A stretch of DNA of 57,605 nucleotides from Nitrospira defluvii (GCA_011525625.1 WYAX01000035.1:1-57605), one strand, 5' to 3'; numbered from the stretch's first letter, positions 16,665-25,473 are shown. A program made the numbers and translations. Notes: a model not told the origin generated them from the letters alone.

Positions 16665-17545
16665 TCGGCCGGCGCGCCGCTGCGGGTGGCTGTCCGGAGC
16701 ATGATGGGGCGGCTTTTCCAGGATCCGCCGCGCAGGCTCTTATAGCGTCCGCTGGTCGGGCCAGGCGGGTTTCGTTCCGGCATGTAGGCATAGTAGTCGA
16801 ACCCAAACCAGTCGTTGACCCACTCGGCGACGTTGCCTGCCATGTGATGGAGGCCATAGTAGCTTTTTCCCGCTTCGCCGCTGTTCACCGGTGCGAGAAT
16901 CGGAATCTCGTGCACGTGATGTTGCCCGAACATGGCCAGTGAACTGTCGGGAACTGTGTCTCCCCAGGGGAACCGATTGCCGTCCGGGCCTCGTGCGGCC
17001 TTCTCCCATTCGGCCTCGGTCGGCAGGCGCTTACCGACTGAGCGGCAGAGGCCATCGGCCTCTTTCCATGTCACGTAGAGGGCCGGCCACTGGGCCAGCG
17101 TCTCATCGCTGACGGAGTGCACGGTGATGACATGCCAGATCAGGTGCTGGAGTTCTTTTGAAGGGTGCAGTTTCCGGCTCTGAAGATAGACGAGATATTC
17201 GCTGAGGCTGACTTCGTCGCGGTCGATTTCATAGGTATCCAGCCACACGCGATGCTGCGGGAGTTCCGTATCGTCGAACTGTGTCCCCATCCCGTACGGA
17301 TCGTCATCCACGCGCACGCTCCCCAGGAGAAACGGTCCTTCGGGAATGCGAATTGTCGGCGACGCAACCGTGATCCTGGCGATCGATGTCAGGTGTTTGC
17401 CCAATTCGTGCGTGGGCGGGGGCGTCGGACTGCGAGCGGCCAATGCAAAGTCTGGGTGGAGCCAGGCCAGGGCGAAGGTCAGGGCCAGCAGATTGAGACA
17501 ACGGGGAATCACCGTGAGTCCCCTGAGGCGGACCGGCGCGGGCAT
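16601..17545 (-). CDS. FGE-sulfatase (SUMF1) family exported protein
   Basis: A 314-residue protein with a signal peptide (CLNLLALTFALAWLHPDFALA). The formylglycine-generating-enzyme-like domain spans about residue 65 to the end: IRIPEGPFLLGS, VWLDTYEIDRDEVSLSEY, GKRLPTEAEWEKAARG, MAGNVAEWVNDWF, LRGGSWKSRP and TVGFRCAKS. I do not see the Cys pair of true oxidising FGEs near the C-terminus, so this is more likely a carbohydrate- or partner-binding relative than a sulfatase activator. TAATG coupling links it to the upstream coiled-coil lipoprotein gene, which suggests a shared envelope function. Confidence 0.85.
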   Translation of the reverse strand: MPAPVRLRGLTVIPRCLNLLALTFALAWLHPDFALAARSPTPPPTHELGKHLTSIARITVASPTIRIPEGPFLLGSVRVDDDPYGMGTQFDDTELPQHRVWLDTYEIDRDEVSLSEYLVYLQSRKLHPSKELQHLIWHVITVHSVSDETLAQWPALYVTWKEADGLCRSVGKRLPTEAEWEKAARGPDGNRFPWGDTVPDSSLAMFGQHHVHEIPILAPVNSGEAGKSYYGLHHMAGNVAEWVNDWFGFDYYAYMPERNPPGPTSGRYKSLRGGSWKSRPIMLRTATRSGAPADQRSATVGFRCAKSASAAGAP

Positions 17546-18303
17546 TAGGATTTACTCGGCGGGGCGGCAACGGATTTTCCGATTTCGGCAATAAGCCGAC
17601 GCTCGATTTCCGCGATCTCCTCTGCATCGACCGCGAGTACACGCCCGCCTTGCACCACCCGCTCGAAATCAGCCTTCACGCTCAAACGGGTGATATTGGA
17701 GGGCAGCGCCTGGAGGGACACCACGTATTGGTTGCGTGAGCCTGCCGTTTCCAGGGAACTGGGTGTGGAAATCTTACGTTCCGTAACGAAGACGGCTCGT
17801 TGATCCGTCTTCACGGTCACTCTCATCCGATAGCCGTTGCGGGCCAGCGCTTCTTCGGCGGCCTTCCCGACGGCCGTCAACGGGCGGGGGAGATCCTCTA
17901 CCTGCGCGCCCTTTTCTTCCACCCGGATACTGTCCGTGAGTTGGGCGGCTTTGGCGGCGGTGCGCTGCATTTCCCCCGACAGCTTCTTCGATTCGGCGAG
18001 TTGGGCGTCGAGTCTGCTGCCGAGTGCCTTGGCTTCCGTCTGCAGTGTCTTTGCCTCGGCTTGGGCATGTTCGGCTTGCTTCTTGGCGTCGCGCAGTTCC
18101 TGGTTCAGCAGATCGATCTGCTGCTGCATGACCTTGTTCCCGTCTTGCAGGGAATTGAGGAGTGACTCCTGCTTGGCCAGTTGCTTGCGCAGGTGTTCAT
18201 TTTCCTGTCGAAACGGAGACTCGTCCGGAGCGCAACCGGCGCACCAGGATAGGACTGCGAGGCCGAAGAGGGGAGCGAGCGATCGCTGGGGGGCCTTGAT
18301 CAT
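17545..18303 (-). CDS. Coiled-coil lipoprotein
   Basis: A 252-residue predicted lipoprotein; the lipobox-like CAGC ends a hydrophobic segment (SLAPLFGLAVLSW). Residues about 40-135 form a long coiled coil rich in Gln/Glu/Lys (ENEHLRKQLAKQESLLNSLQ and onward). A small alpha/beta C-terminal domain follows (EEALARNGYRMRVTVKTDQR to the end). No named family is recognised. ATG 18303 gives a sensible signal peptide, whereas the longer frame to 18387 does not. The gene is coupled to the FGE-like gene and diverges from the gene at 18414. Confidence 0.7.
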   Translation of the reverse strand: MIKAPQRSLAPLFGLAVLSWCAGCAPDESPFRQENEHLRKQLAKQESLLNSLQDGNKVMQQQIDLLNQELRDAKKQAEHAQAEAKTLQTEAKALGSRLDAQLAESKKLSGEMQRTAAKAAQLTDSIRVEEKGAQVEDLPRPLTAVGKAAEEALARNGYRMRVTVKTDQRAVFVTERKISTPSSLETAGSRNQYVVSLQALPSNITRLSVKADFERVVQGGRVLAVDAEEIAEIERRLIAEIGKSVAAPPSKS

Positions 18304-18413
18304 AGTTTGAGGGAAGACTGTCAGACCATTACCAGAGTTTGGCCCCCCTTGTCCATCTTCATTCACATTCTCGCCGGTTTGACCCATTGCGAACGGAGCG
18401 GCTATTCTGTGTC

Positions 18414-19070
18414 ATGGCGTTCTGGCATGCAGCGATCCTTGTCGTGAGTCTGGTGGTGATCGACCCGGTGGCTGGGTTTGCCGCGACCATGCCTGAGTTG
18501 CCGGAGTCCGTACCCGCTGAAGACTATGCGCTGTACGATCTCGCGGTCGAGGACAAGTTTCTCACCTCAGGCACGAAGTTGGTGGTGATCGAACGGATGA
18601 CGGCGAGGTATCTCCATCCGGACGAGCCGCACGTGCCCACCGTCGCCTGGTTTGCCGAGCAAGATCTCTTCGACCGTCGATTGCCGCAAGATCTCATTCG
18701 TGACTTTGTCGCGAAAGCTCAGCGGTCTTCCCGATTGGAGACGCGTTTTGGCTTCGGGGTACGTTACCGGTTTGTGTCCGGTGAGGGCGTGCCGGATGCC
18801 GAGACGGCTTTGCTCAGGATACCGGTTGCGCAGCGGGTGCAGGAGGAACGGGGTGTTCCTGACATCATCGATCGCCTGGCATTTTCACGTGTGGGGTTCA
18901 CGTTGCGAGGGGATCAAGCGTTGCTCTATGTCGCCAATCCGCGACCTGACGGAACGGGTGCGGGGTTTCTCCTTTGGTTCATCCGGCAGCACAAGGGGTG
19001 GAGGTTGTATGACACAGAGGTGCTGTGGGTGTCGCGTCCTGAGGAGAAGGGGTCTGGTGGGAGAAAGTGA
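18414..19070 (+). CDS. Exported protein of unknown function
   Basis: A 218-residue protein with a signal peptide (AAILVVSLVVIDPVAGFAA). The mature part is soluble and mixed alpha/beta, with no repeats, Cys pairs or metal motifs. Segments such as LVVIERMTARYLHPDEPHV and FSRVGFTLRGDQALLYVA, ending in a strand-rich WRLYDTEVLWVS, suggest a compact domain. I do not recognise the family. The start lies within the divergent region shared with the lipoprotein gene, and only a weak GGAG is found upstream. Confidence 0.6.
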   Translation: MAFWHAAILVVSLVVIDPVAGFAATMPELPESVPAEDYALYDLAVEDKFLTSGTKLVVIERMTARYLHPDEPHVPTVAWFAEQDLFDRRLPQDLIRDFVAKAQRSSRLETRFGFGVRYRFVSGEGVPDAETALLRIPVAQRVQEERGVPDIIDRLAFSRVGFTLRGDQALLYVANPRPDGTGAGFLLWFIRQHKGWRLYDTEVLWVSRPEEKGSGGRK

Positions 19071-19118
19071 GGGAGAGCGTTGTGTTTCGATTTCGACGGC
19101 TGGTTGTGAGGCGCGTGC

Positions 19119-19748
19119 ATGATTCGCAAAACATTTTCTGTCCCCCCGCTGGGTTGTAACTGTTCCATTATTGGAGATCCCATCACCAAGCAGGCGTTGG
19201 TGGTCGATCCGGGTGGTGCGCCCGAACGTATTCTGCGTGAGGTCCAGGCCTTGGGGTTGACGGTCGTGCGCATTGTGCATACACATGCACACTTCGATCA
19301 CTTTCTGGCATCGGGTGCCATGAAGCAAGCCACTGGCGCGGCGCTCTGTCTGCATCCGGATGACCGGCCTCTATGGGACATGCTGGAGACACAGTGCCGC
19401 ATGTTCGGCGTGCCCTATGTGCCGGCTCCCCCGCCGGATCATTGGCTCACGGATGACGAGCGTGTGACGGTCGGGCACTTGGAGGGCGTGGCAGTACATA
19501 CTCCCGGGCATACGCCCGGCTCCATGTGTTTTCATTTTCCGACCGCGAAGCTTCTCGTGGCAGGGGACACGTTGTTTCGCGGCAGCATCGGTCGGACGGA
19601 TCTGTGGGGCGGCGATTTTGAGGCTATCGAACGGTCGATCCGGGAGCGGCTGTATACGCTCGATGAGCGGACGGCGGTGGTAACCGGGCATGGAGCCGAA
19701 ACCGAAATCGGTTTGGAACGAGAGAGGAATGCCTTTGTGCGAGCCTAG
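19119..19748 (+). CDS. Metallo-beta-lactamase-fold hydrolase (glyoxalase II-like)
   Basis: A 209-residue cytoplasmic enzyme. The metal-binding signature THAHFDH is complete. The later ligands follow in order: HTPGHTPGSMCFH, VAGDTLFRGSIGRTDL and VTGHGAETEIGLER. The size and motifs place it with the YcbL/GloB-like subgroup of thioester or lactone hydrolases that bind two metal ions. GAGG lies eight bases before the ATG. The physiological substrate (for example S-lactoylglutathione or another thioester) cannot be chosen from sequence. Confidence 0.9.
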   Translation: MIRKTFSVPPLGCNCSIIGDPITKQALVVDPGGAPERILREVQALGLTVVRIVHTHAHFDHFLASGAMKQATGAALCLHPDDRPLWDMLETQCRMFGVPYVPAPPPDHWLTDDERVTVGHLEGVAVHTPGHTPGSMCFHFPTAKLLVAGDTLFRGSIGRTDLWGGDFEAIERSIRERLYTLDERTAVVTGHGAETEIGLERERNAFVRA

Positions 19749-19868
19749 GCGCGCGCAGCGGATGATTCCGCTTGGCCAAGCGGGCCGGTTGTGGTCGTGG
19801 AGTGGACGGACTGGTCCTGTCAGAGATGTCCGGTGAGTGGGCCTCCATGTCCATGAGAGGAGGAAACC

Positions 19869-20384
19869 ATGAACGTGATCGCACGGCGGTGGTTGCTTGG
19901 TGCACTGTGTGTCCTGGTGCCGGTCGTCTCGTCGGGCGGTCTCCCGGTGCTTGCCGATGAGGGGGGCGTATCTTCCCAGGTGACGATCAGCGAGGTCCGT
20001 GTCGGCCTATCCGATCATGGCCCCGTGGTGTTGCTCTCGGCGGACGGGAAGACCATTCCTGTCTTCGTCGATCAGACGGTGGCCGCTTCTATTCAAGCGG
20101 CGCTGACCGGTGAACGGCTGCCACGCCCCCTCTCTCATGAGTTGATGCATACCATTCTCGAAGCACTCGGCGGGCGTGTTATCCGGACCGTCATTACGTT
20201 GAAGGCCGGCACGTTCTACGGGAGTTTGACCGTGGCCTTTCAAGGGCAGGAGAAGGTGTTCGATAGCCGTTCGTCGGACTCCATTGCTCTGGCCATTCAC
20301 TTTCACGCGCCGATTCTCGTGGGCCGCGATTTGTTGGAGTCGGGCGGAACTCCCTCTCATGAACCGAAACCGCAGACGTTGTAG
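19869..20384 (+). CDS. Exported bifunctional-nuclease-domain (DUF151) protein
   Basis: A 171-residue protein. After a signal peptide (RRWLLGALCVLVPVVSSGGL, cleavage near VLA-DE) it contains one BFN/DUF151 domain: VVLLSADGKTIPVFVD, RPLSHELMHTILEALGG, VIRTVITLKAGTFYGSL and SRSSDSIALAIHFHAPILV. Characterised family members act as DNases/RNases or DNA-stress proteins. Family proteins that I know are mostly cytoplasmic, so the export signal is unusual. AGAGGAGGAAACC precedes the ATG. A periplasmic or extracellular nuclease, or a non-enzymatic relative, are both possible. Confidence 0.8.
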   Translation: MNVIARRWLLGALCVLVPVVSSGGLPVLADEGGVSSQVTISEVRVGLSDHGPVVLLSADGKTIPVFVDQTVAASIQAALTGERLPRPLSHELMHTILEALGGRVIRTVITLKAGTFYGSLTVAFQGQEKVFDSRSSDSIALAIHFHAPILVGRDLLESGGTPSHEPKPQTL

Positions 20385-20408
20385 CCTGCACTGACGGTGA
20401 GCGGGTTT

Positions 20409-20487
20409 GCGCGCCTGTCTTGCATGGCGACGGCGCAGTTTGGTCACGAACCATCATGAATCATGCCGGACAGCCGTCCCGTTCCGG
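20409..20487. repeat. Dispersed intergenic repeat, copy B
   Basis: This is the second copy of the repeat at 105-183, sharing CATGAATCATGC and the flanking GC-rich blocks. It lies in the 243-base gap between the BFN gene and the PilZ gene. No terminal inverted repeats or target-site duplications are evident. Confidence 0.55.
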
Positions 20488-20627
20488 TGCATGTCTGGCA
20501 CACCAGGCCGACGGCTGCGGGACTGGGTGGTGAAGAAACAGGCAGTACTGGTGTTTTGACCGGTTCTATCTTATCGTGCTGGTGGTGCCCAGAACCGGGA
20601 GCACGCTGGCGCGGAGGCTAGTTCACG

Positions 20628-20951
20628 ATGAAAAATCAACGTAAGCATGAGCGTGTGCGTGTGCAGTTTCGCAGCCACTTCTCCATGAAGGGCAAGATGC
20701 TGGCCGGTGACGGGGATTTGACCGATCTGTCTCCAGGCGGGTGCAGAATCCTCAGTTCGGTTCCCGTCACGGTGGGCGCCGAGGTCGAGTTGTGTATTTT
20801 TCCTGGAGAGAGTGCCAACCCGATTCTCATCGACGCAGCTACGGTACGCTGGTGCCAACCGAATGAATTCGGGCTGTCTATCACGAAAATCCGGGTGCCG
20901 GTCCAGCGCCAACTGACGGATGTCTGGCGAAAATTGGCGAAGCCTGCCTAG
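20628..20951 (+). CDS. PilZ-domain protein
   Basis: A 107-residue protein consisting of one PilZ domain. The c-di-GMP-binding elements are present: the N-terminal Arg cluster in KNQRKHERVRV (RxxxR) and the DLSPGGCRI block (D/NxSxxG). Such single-domain proteins bind cyclic di-GMP and signal to motility or polysaccharide systems. GGAGG lies ten bases before the ATG. The gene stands alone, and its partner is not visible in the neighbourhood. Confidence 0.9.
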   Translation: MKNQRKHERVRVQFRSHFSMKGKMLAGDGDLTDLSPGGCRILSSVPVTVGAEVELCIFPGESANPILIDAATVRWCQPNEFGLSITKIRVPVQRQLTDVWRKLAKPA

Positions 20952-21177
20952 TCGCGTTCCTGGCTCCGTCGCATCCTTCCGTTCCTCATGATGTAGTTCC
21001 GGGTGTCCCCGCGGTCTCCCTTTCGGGTATCAGCCACATGTTCATCGCAGGCGACGTAGGTTCGTACCCGGCAGGCGGAGAGGCGGATGCCTCGGTGTGT
21101 CGGCTGGTGCAGAAGGAGCCGTCGTGGTTCGTCTGGGTGAGGTCCGTCTGATGTGCGGGAGGATGTAATGGAGGAAA

Positions 21178-22167
21178 TTAGATCTTCATGGCCTCGCGCA
21201 CCTCGGCCATCGTTTGAGAGGAGACGGCCGTGGCGCGTTGTCGCCCGTCTTCGACGATGTCATCCAGACGTCCCGGTTGTTGCGTCAGCGCCGCGCGGAC
21301 GTCCCACATTGGGGCGAGGCGCTCCACCACCCGGTCGGCGACGAGTTTCTTGCAATCGATACAACCGATGGCGGCCTTGCGGCAATCCTGGTTGATCTGT
21401 TCGATGACCGGCAGCGGCGAAAAGATCTTGTGAAAATCATAGACCGGACAGACATCCGGATTGCCCGGATCGTGTCGGCGCACACGTGCGGGATCGGTGA
21501 TCATGGTTTTGATCTTCTGGCGCACCACCGGTTCCGTGTCGGACAGGTTGATGGCGTTGCCGTAGCTCTTGCTCATCTTGCGCCCGTCGGTGCCCAGTAC
21601 CTTCGGAAACTTGGTCAGGTGTTCTTGGGGTTCGGGGAACACGGGCCGGTAGAGGCCGTTGAACCGTCGGGCGAGTTCGCGGGTGAGTTCGAGGTGCGGC
21701 AATTGATCCTTGCCGACCGGGACGAAATCCGGTTTGTAGAGAAGAATGTCCGCTGCCTGCAGCACCGGGTAGCCGAGAAACCCATAGGTGCTGAGGTCGC
21801 GCTCTTTGATTTCTTCCTGCTTTTCTTTGTACGTCGGATTCCGTTCCAGCCACGAGACGGGGATCATCATTGAAAACAGCAGATGGAGGACTGCGTGGTC
21901 CGGGACCTGCGATTGAATGAAGACGGTGGCGCGTTTGGGATCGATGCCGGCTGCCAGCCAATCGATCAGCATTTCCCGCACGTATTCACGAATCCGGCTG
22001 GTGTCGGCGTAATTGGACGACAAGGCATGCCAGTCCGCCACAAAGAAAAAGCAGTCGTATTGCTCCTGTAATGCGTTCCAGTTTTCCAGCGCTCCCAACC
22101 AATTACCGAGATGCAGCAGGCCGCTGGCCTGCATTCCGCTCAGTACCCGCTTTCGAGTCGTCGTCAT
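21178..22167 (-). CDS. trpS: Tryptophanyl-tRNA synthetase, Fe-S-cluster type
   Basis: A 329-residue class I aminoacyl-tRNA synthetase that charges tRNA-Trp. The HIGH-like motif is HLGN (19-22) and the KMSKS loop is complete at 197-201 in GRKMSKSYGN. Unusually, the C-terminal part has cysteines C240, C262, C269 and C272 (C-x21-C-x6-C-x2-C). This closely resembles the motif that binds a [4Fe-4S] cluster in the Thermotoga maritima enzyme, as I recall it; there the cluster lies near the anticodon-binding region. The gene lies 77 bases downstream of the periplasmic-binding-protein gene on the same strand and may be co-transcribed with it. Confidence 0.95.
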   Translation of the reverse strand: MTTTRKRVLSGMQASGLLHLGNWLGALENWNALQEQYDCFFFVADWHALSSNYADTSRIREYVREMLIDWLAAGIDPKRATVFIQSQVPDHAVLHLLFSMMIPVSWLERNPTYKEKQEEIKERDLSTYGFLGYPVLQAADILLYKPDFVPVGKDQLPHLELTRELARRFNGLYRPVFPEPQEHLTKFPKVLGTDGRKMSKSYGNAINLSDTEPVVRQKIKTMITDPARVRRHDPGNPDVCPVYDFHKIFSPLPVIEQINQDCRKAAIGCIDCKKLVADRVVERLAPMWDVRAALTQQPGRLDDIVEDGRQRATAVSSQTMAEVREAMKI

Positions 22168-22244
22168 ACCGTTACTCCCGTGTGCGTGCGCCGCTCCGAT
22201 AAGGACGCACGCCCTGTCACTGTACCCTTGTGCTCTTGGCCTCG

Positions 22245-24239
22245 TTAGTCCAGGGGGACGAACTTGCCCTGTTTCACTTGGATGAGCACGACGTGGCGAT
22301 TGAGGGTACCGTCGGGATTGAACCCGCTGGGGCCGCTCAGGGTCGGCAGGTCATGCTGCATCATCAAATAGTCGCGTATGGCTTCTCCGGTCGTCGCGCC
22401 GCGGCGGATGGCTTCCACGGTCAATCGTGCGGCATCATAACCTTGAGCGGCAAACAGCGAGGGCGTGGCCTGAAATCGCTTGCGATAGCGTTCCACAAAT
22501 TCCTGCACGACAGGACTGCTGCTCTCGGCAAAAAACCCGTCGACAAAGACACCTCCCTCGACGCTTCGATCGGCGACGCGCGCAAAGTCAGGTTGGTTCC
22601 ATCCGTTGGTCCCGAGAAGCGGCACCGCGATATCGTAAAACGCCAATTGAGCGGCCAGCAGTCCCACATCCAGCGAACGTCCGGGGATAAAAACCGCATC
22701 GAACCCTGGGGAATACAGCAGGCGTTTGCCCTTTTTCCCTCCCTGCCTGATTCCGGTTTTTGCCGGGTCGTTGTCGACCTGCACTTCCACGCCGTACTGC
22801 TTCAGATCTTCAGCTTTGAGTTTGCCGATCACGGCACGAAAATCGTTGTCGCCTTCTTTGTAGGGCTCGCTGGCGATCAGTTCCCCGTCCTGTTGCCGGA
22901 GTTCCTGCGCAAACAAGCGGGCCAAGTCGCGGCCGTATGGGGTATCAGGGTAGAGGATGGCAAAGCGTTTGAACTGTTGCTCTTTGAGTGCATACTCCGC
23001 CACCCGTTTGGCCTGGTGTCCGTATGTGAGTGCTGTGCTGAACACGTAGGTGCCGAATCGTCGAAGGTTTGGGACGGTCGCGCTCGGGGTGATGAGCGGG
23101 ATGTGCGTGCGTTCGGCCATCTCCGCCATCACGGGAAGATTTTTCGACAACAAGGGGCCGATCACGGCGAGCGGCTGATCGTCGGAGAGGACGTTGGAGA
23201 GTTCGTCCAGGAATGCGGCACGGTCGGATTCGGTGTCCTTGACGATCAGGCCGATCGACGGGCTGTCACCCCCATCCTTCAGGCGTTCCAGCGCGAGCTG
23301 AATGCCGTTCAACACTTCGGTGCCGAACGGCGCCAATTTCCCAGACAGAGGAAAGATCGCGGCAATGGAATAGGGGTGCGATTTGAATTTTGTCCGGACC
23401 GTGGCTTGCAGATCGGCGGCTTTCGCCGCATAGGGATGGTTGGGGAAGCGGTTGAGAAACAGGCGCAGATCCCGCTCGACCAAATGGTCTTCCCCCGAGG
23501 CGGTATGGAGTTCGATGAGCTTGATCGACGCCAAGTCGCCTGGGAATATTTTCGGATAGGCATCCCGTACGCGCGTGAGCGTCGAGACATCCAGTTTCTC
23601 AGTGACCAGTTCACGAATCTGGTTTTCCGTTTCCTGGGCCTGGTCCCCGGTATCCAGTGGGAGCTCATCCAGCCAGGCTTGAATGGCTCGGAGAAAGTCT
23701 TTTTTCTGCACCTGAAATTCCCCGGTGAGTTTCAGGGCATCCCGCTTGACGGTCGGGTCGGTCGACAGACTACGGATTTCCGAGAGGAGGGGGAGCGCCA
23801 AATCCAGATTGCCGGCCCGCGCGTGGGTTTTTGCGAGGAGGAGCTTGGCGCGATCCACGAGTTCGGAGTTGGGAAATTCGCCGAGCAACTGATTGACGTA
23901 ACGGATCGTCTCAGGCTGCTCCTTCATGCCGAACATGGCGGCCGCCATCAAGAGGTAGGCGTCGTCGAGCAGGTCCGGCGCCGGCCCGCTTTCGATGAAG
24001 CGACGAAGCATGACGGCGGCGGCTTCCGGTTGTTCCGCGTCGATGAGGCGTTTGGCTTGGTCCAGCGCCGACTGTGCGGTTGCGGCCGGGGACTTTGCCG
24101 GAGCAGGACGGGAGGGAGCGGGAGTCTTCGGGGCGGCGGCAGCCTGGTTGAGCGCGCCGAAACCGACGAGGAACGCCACCGCGAGGGCGACGCTACACAC
24201 GCGGAGATGCGGGGCGCAGACTACTGATCGAGAAACCAT
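22245..24239 (-). CDS. Periplasmic LpoA/LivK-like binding protein with TPR domain
   Basis: A 664-residue exported protein. The signal peptide (VALAVAFLVGFGALNQAAAA) is followed by a Pro/Ala-rich linker, an N-terminal TPR-like helical domain (about residues 40-270; repeats such as DDAYLLMAAAMFGMKEQ) and a type I periplasmic-binding fold (YSIAAIFPLSGKLAPFGTEV, then VIGPLLSKNLPVMAEMAER and later YPDTPYGRDLARLFA). This architecture is that of LpoA-like activators of penicillin-binding proteins and of LivK-type receptors. There is no lipobox Cys. AGGAG lies just upstream of ATG 24239. Either peptidoglycan synthesis control or ligand sensing is plausible. Confidence 0.8.
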   Translation of the reverse strand: MVSRSVVCAPHLRVCSVALAVAFLVGFGALNQAAAAPKTPAPSRPAPAKSPAATAQSALDQAKRLIDAEQPEAAAVMLRRFIESGPAPDLLDDAYLLMAAAMFGMKEQPETIRYVNQLLGEFPNSELVDRAKLLLAKTHARAGNLDLALPLLSEIRSLSTDPTVKRDALKLTGEFQVQKKDFLRAIQAWLDELPLDTGDQAQETENQIRELVTEKLDVSTLTRVRDAYPKIFPGDLASIKLIELHTASGEDHLVERDLRLFLNRFPNHPYAAKAADLQATVRTKFKSHPYSIAAIFPLSGKLAPFGTEVLNGIQLALERLKDGGDSPSIGLIVKDTESDRAAFLDELSNVLSDDQPLAVIGPLLSKNLPVMAEMAERTHIPLITPSATVPNLRRFGTYVFSTALTYGHQAKRVAEYALKEQQFKRFAILYPDTPYGRDLARLFAQELRQQDGELIASEPYKEGDNDFRAVIGKLKAEDLKQYGVEVQVDNDPAKTGIRQGGKKGKRLLYSPGFDAVFIPGRSLDVGLLAAQLAFYDIAVPLLGTNGWNQPDFARVADRSVEGGVFVDGFFAESSSPVVQEFVERYRKRFQATPSLFAAQGYDAARLTVEAIRRGATTGEAIRDYLMMQHDLPTLSGPSGFNPDGTLNRHVVLIQVKQGKFVPLD

Positions 24240-24401
24240 TGACTCCTGTGCATGGCGAACGCTCTCGCCGCAATGGAAGCTACTATAGGAAACAGGTGCG
24301 GGGGTGTCAAGGTAACTCAAGGCTCTTGCATTGTGTTCAGGGGAGGGCTTGGCTATAGTCGGGCAGTCATGGTTCCGTCATCGCCAACGAGGGTCTGTTC
24401 G

Positions 24402-25400
24402 ATGAGCGGTGATGCCGTAGACAAGGCTCTGCCGGGTACGCTCCCGCTGGATTCAGTGATCGAACGCTATTGGAGTCACCTGCGGATCGCCCGCGGCCTC
24501 TCCTCCAATACTCTGTTGGCGTATCAGCGGGACATCGCGACGTTCCAGCGCTATCTTCGGGATCAAGGGCTACATGAGCCGCGGGAGGTCACTCCGCCAC
24601 TCCTTTCAAGCTTTCTCGATCATTTGCATCGGTCCGGCCTTGCGTCGTCCTCCCGCGCTCGCGCGCTCGCAGCCATCCGTAGTCTGTTCCGGTTTCTTCA
24701 GCAGGAGGGGATGGTTTCGGTCAATCCCACGGGCAGTCTCCGCAGTACGTCACGGGCTCGCCGTTTGCCGAAAACATTGAGCGTAGAAGAGGTTGACCGC
24801 CTTCTGTCGATGCCGGCCGGCCGGTCGCCGGAAGATCACCGCGATCGTGCAATGGTCGAGGTGCTCTATGCTGCTGGTCTGCGGGTGTCGGAACTCATCG
24901 GATTGAAGGTGGATCAGTGCAATCTTGAGATCGGGTACCTGGGGATTACCGGCAAAGGGAACAAGCAGCGCGTGGTGCCGATCGGTCGGCCGGCCGTGGC
25001 GGAAATGCAGGCGTATTTGCTGCAGGTGCGGCCGGTGTTGTTGAAGCGGCGATCCTCTCGGTTTGCCTTTGTGACTCGACGCGGGACGCCACTCACGAGA
25101 CAGGGGTTCTGGAAGCTGCTTCGTGCGCGTGCGAAGCGGGCCGGCATCGCCCGGCTGCCATCCCCGCACATGCTCAGGCATACGTTCGCCACGCATGTGT
25201 TGCAGGGCGGCGCCGATTTGCGATCAGTGCAGGCGATGTTAGGCCATGCCGACATCGTGACGACGCAAATTTATACACACGTCGACGCGGCGCAGTTGAA
25301 AAAAGTCCACACCGCGTGTTTTCCGCGCAACAGATCCGGCCGTGAATGTGCTCAAGGAGGAAAGCGAGGGGCGACGACCGTTCCGGATGAATCCGAGTAA
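24402..25400 (+). CDS. XerC/XerD-type tyrosine recombinase
   Basis: A 332-residue site-specific recombinase. The N-terminal SAM-like core-binding domain has HLRIARGLSSNTLLAYQRDI. The catalytic domain keeps the expected residues: Arg in YAAGLRVSELIGL, Lys in GKGNKQRVVPIG, HMLRHTFATH, and LGHADIVTTQIYTH ending with the Tyr nucleophile. The family resolves chromosome dimers at dif. A basic, non-conserved extension of about 35 residues follows the tyrosine. GAGGG at 24389-24393, eight bases before ATG 24402, decides the start. I judge it a housekeeping Xer protein rather than a phage integrase, despite the tRNA genes nearby. Confidence 0.88.
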   Translation: MSGDAVDKALPGTLPLDSVIERYWSHLRIARGLSSNTLLAYQRDIATFQRYLRDQGLHEPREVTPPLLSSFLDHLHRSGLASSSRARALAAIRSLFRFLQQEGMVSVNPTGSLRSTSRARRLPKTLSVEEVDRLLSMPAGRSPEDHRDRAMVEVLYAAGLRVSELIGLKVDQCNLEIGYLGITGKGNKQRVVPIGRPAVAEMQAYLLQVRPVLLKRRSSRFAFVTRRGTPLTRQGFWKLLRARAKRAGIARLPSPHMLRHTFATHVLQGGADLRSVQAMLGHADIVTTQIYTHVDAAQLKKVHTACFPRNRSGRECAQGGKRGATTVPDESE

Positions 25401-25421
25401 GGCGTTGCTGAAAAAATCGTG

Positions 25422-25443
25422 CAAGAACAATGCATGATTCTTG
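25422..25443. promoter_or_regulatory. 22-bp imperfect palindrome before the tRNA promoter
   Basis: CAAGAA and TTCTTG flank a centre containing ATGCAT; nine of eleven symmetric pairs match. It ends two bases before the -35 box of the tRNA-Val promoter and begins 22 bases after the xer stop codon. An operator or a transcript-end hairpin are both possible. Confidence 0.35.
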
Positions 25444-25444
25444 G

Positions 25445-25473
25445 TTGACACTGCATGGCGGAGTTGATAGCAT
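25445..25473 (+). promoter_or_regulatory. Sigma-70 promoter of tRNA-Val
   Basis: A perfect -35 box TTGACA (25445-25450) and TAGCAT (25468-25473) with 17-base spacing. The predicted start site lies about 24 bases before the mature tRNA. Confidence 0.65.

Noticed and set aside
21039..21152. Possible 37-residue frame between the PilZ gene and trpS
   Set aside because: There is no ribosome binding site, no hydrophobic segment and no recognisable sequence; it is within chance expectation.
22230..24227. Plus-strand 665-residue frame
   Set aside because: It is antisense to the LpoA/LivK-like gene, which has a signal peptide, ribosome binding site and recognisable domains. The plus frame shows no domain.
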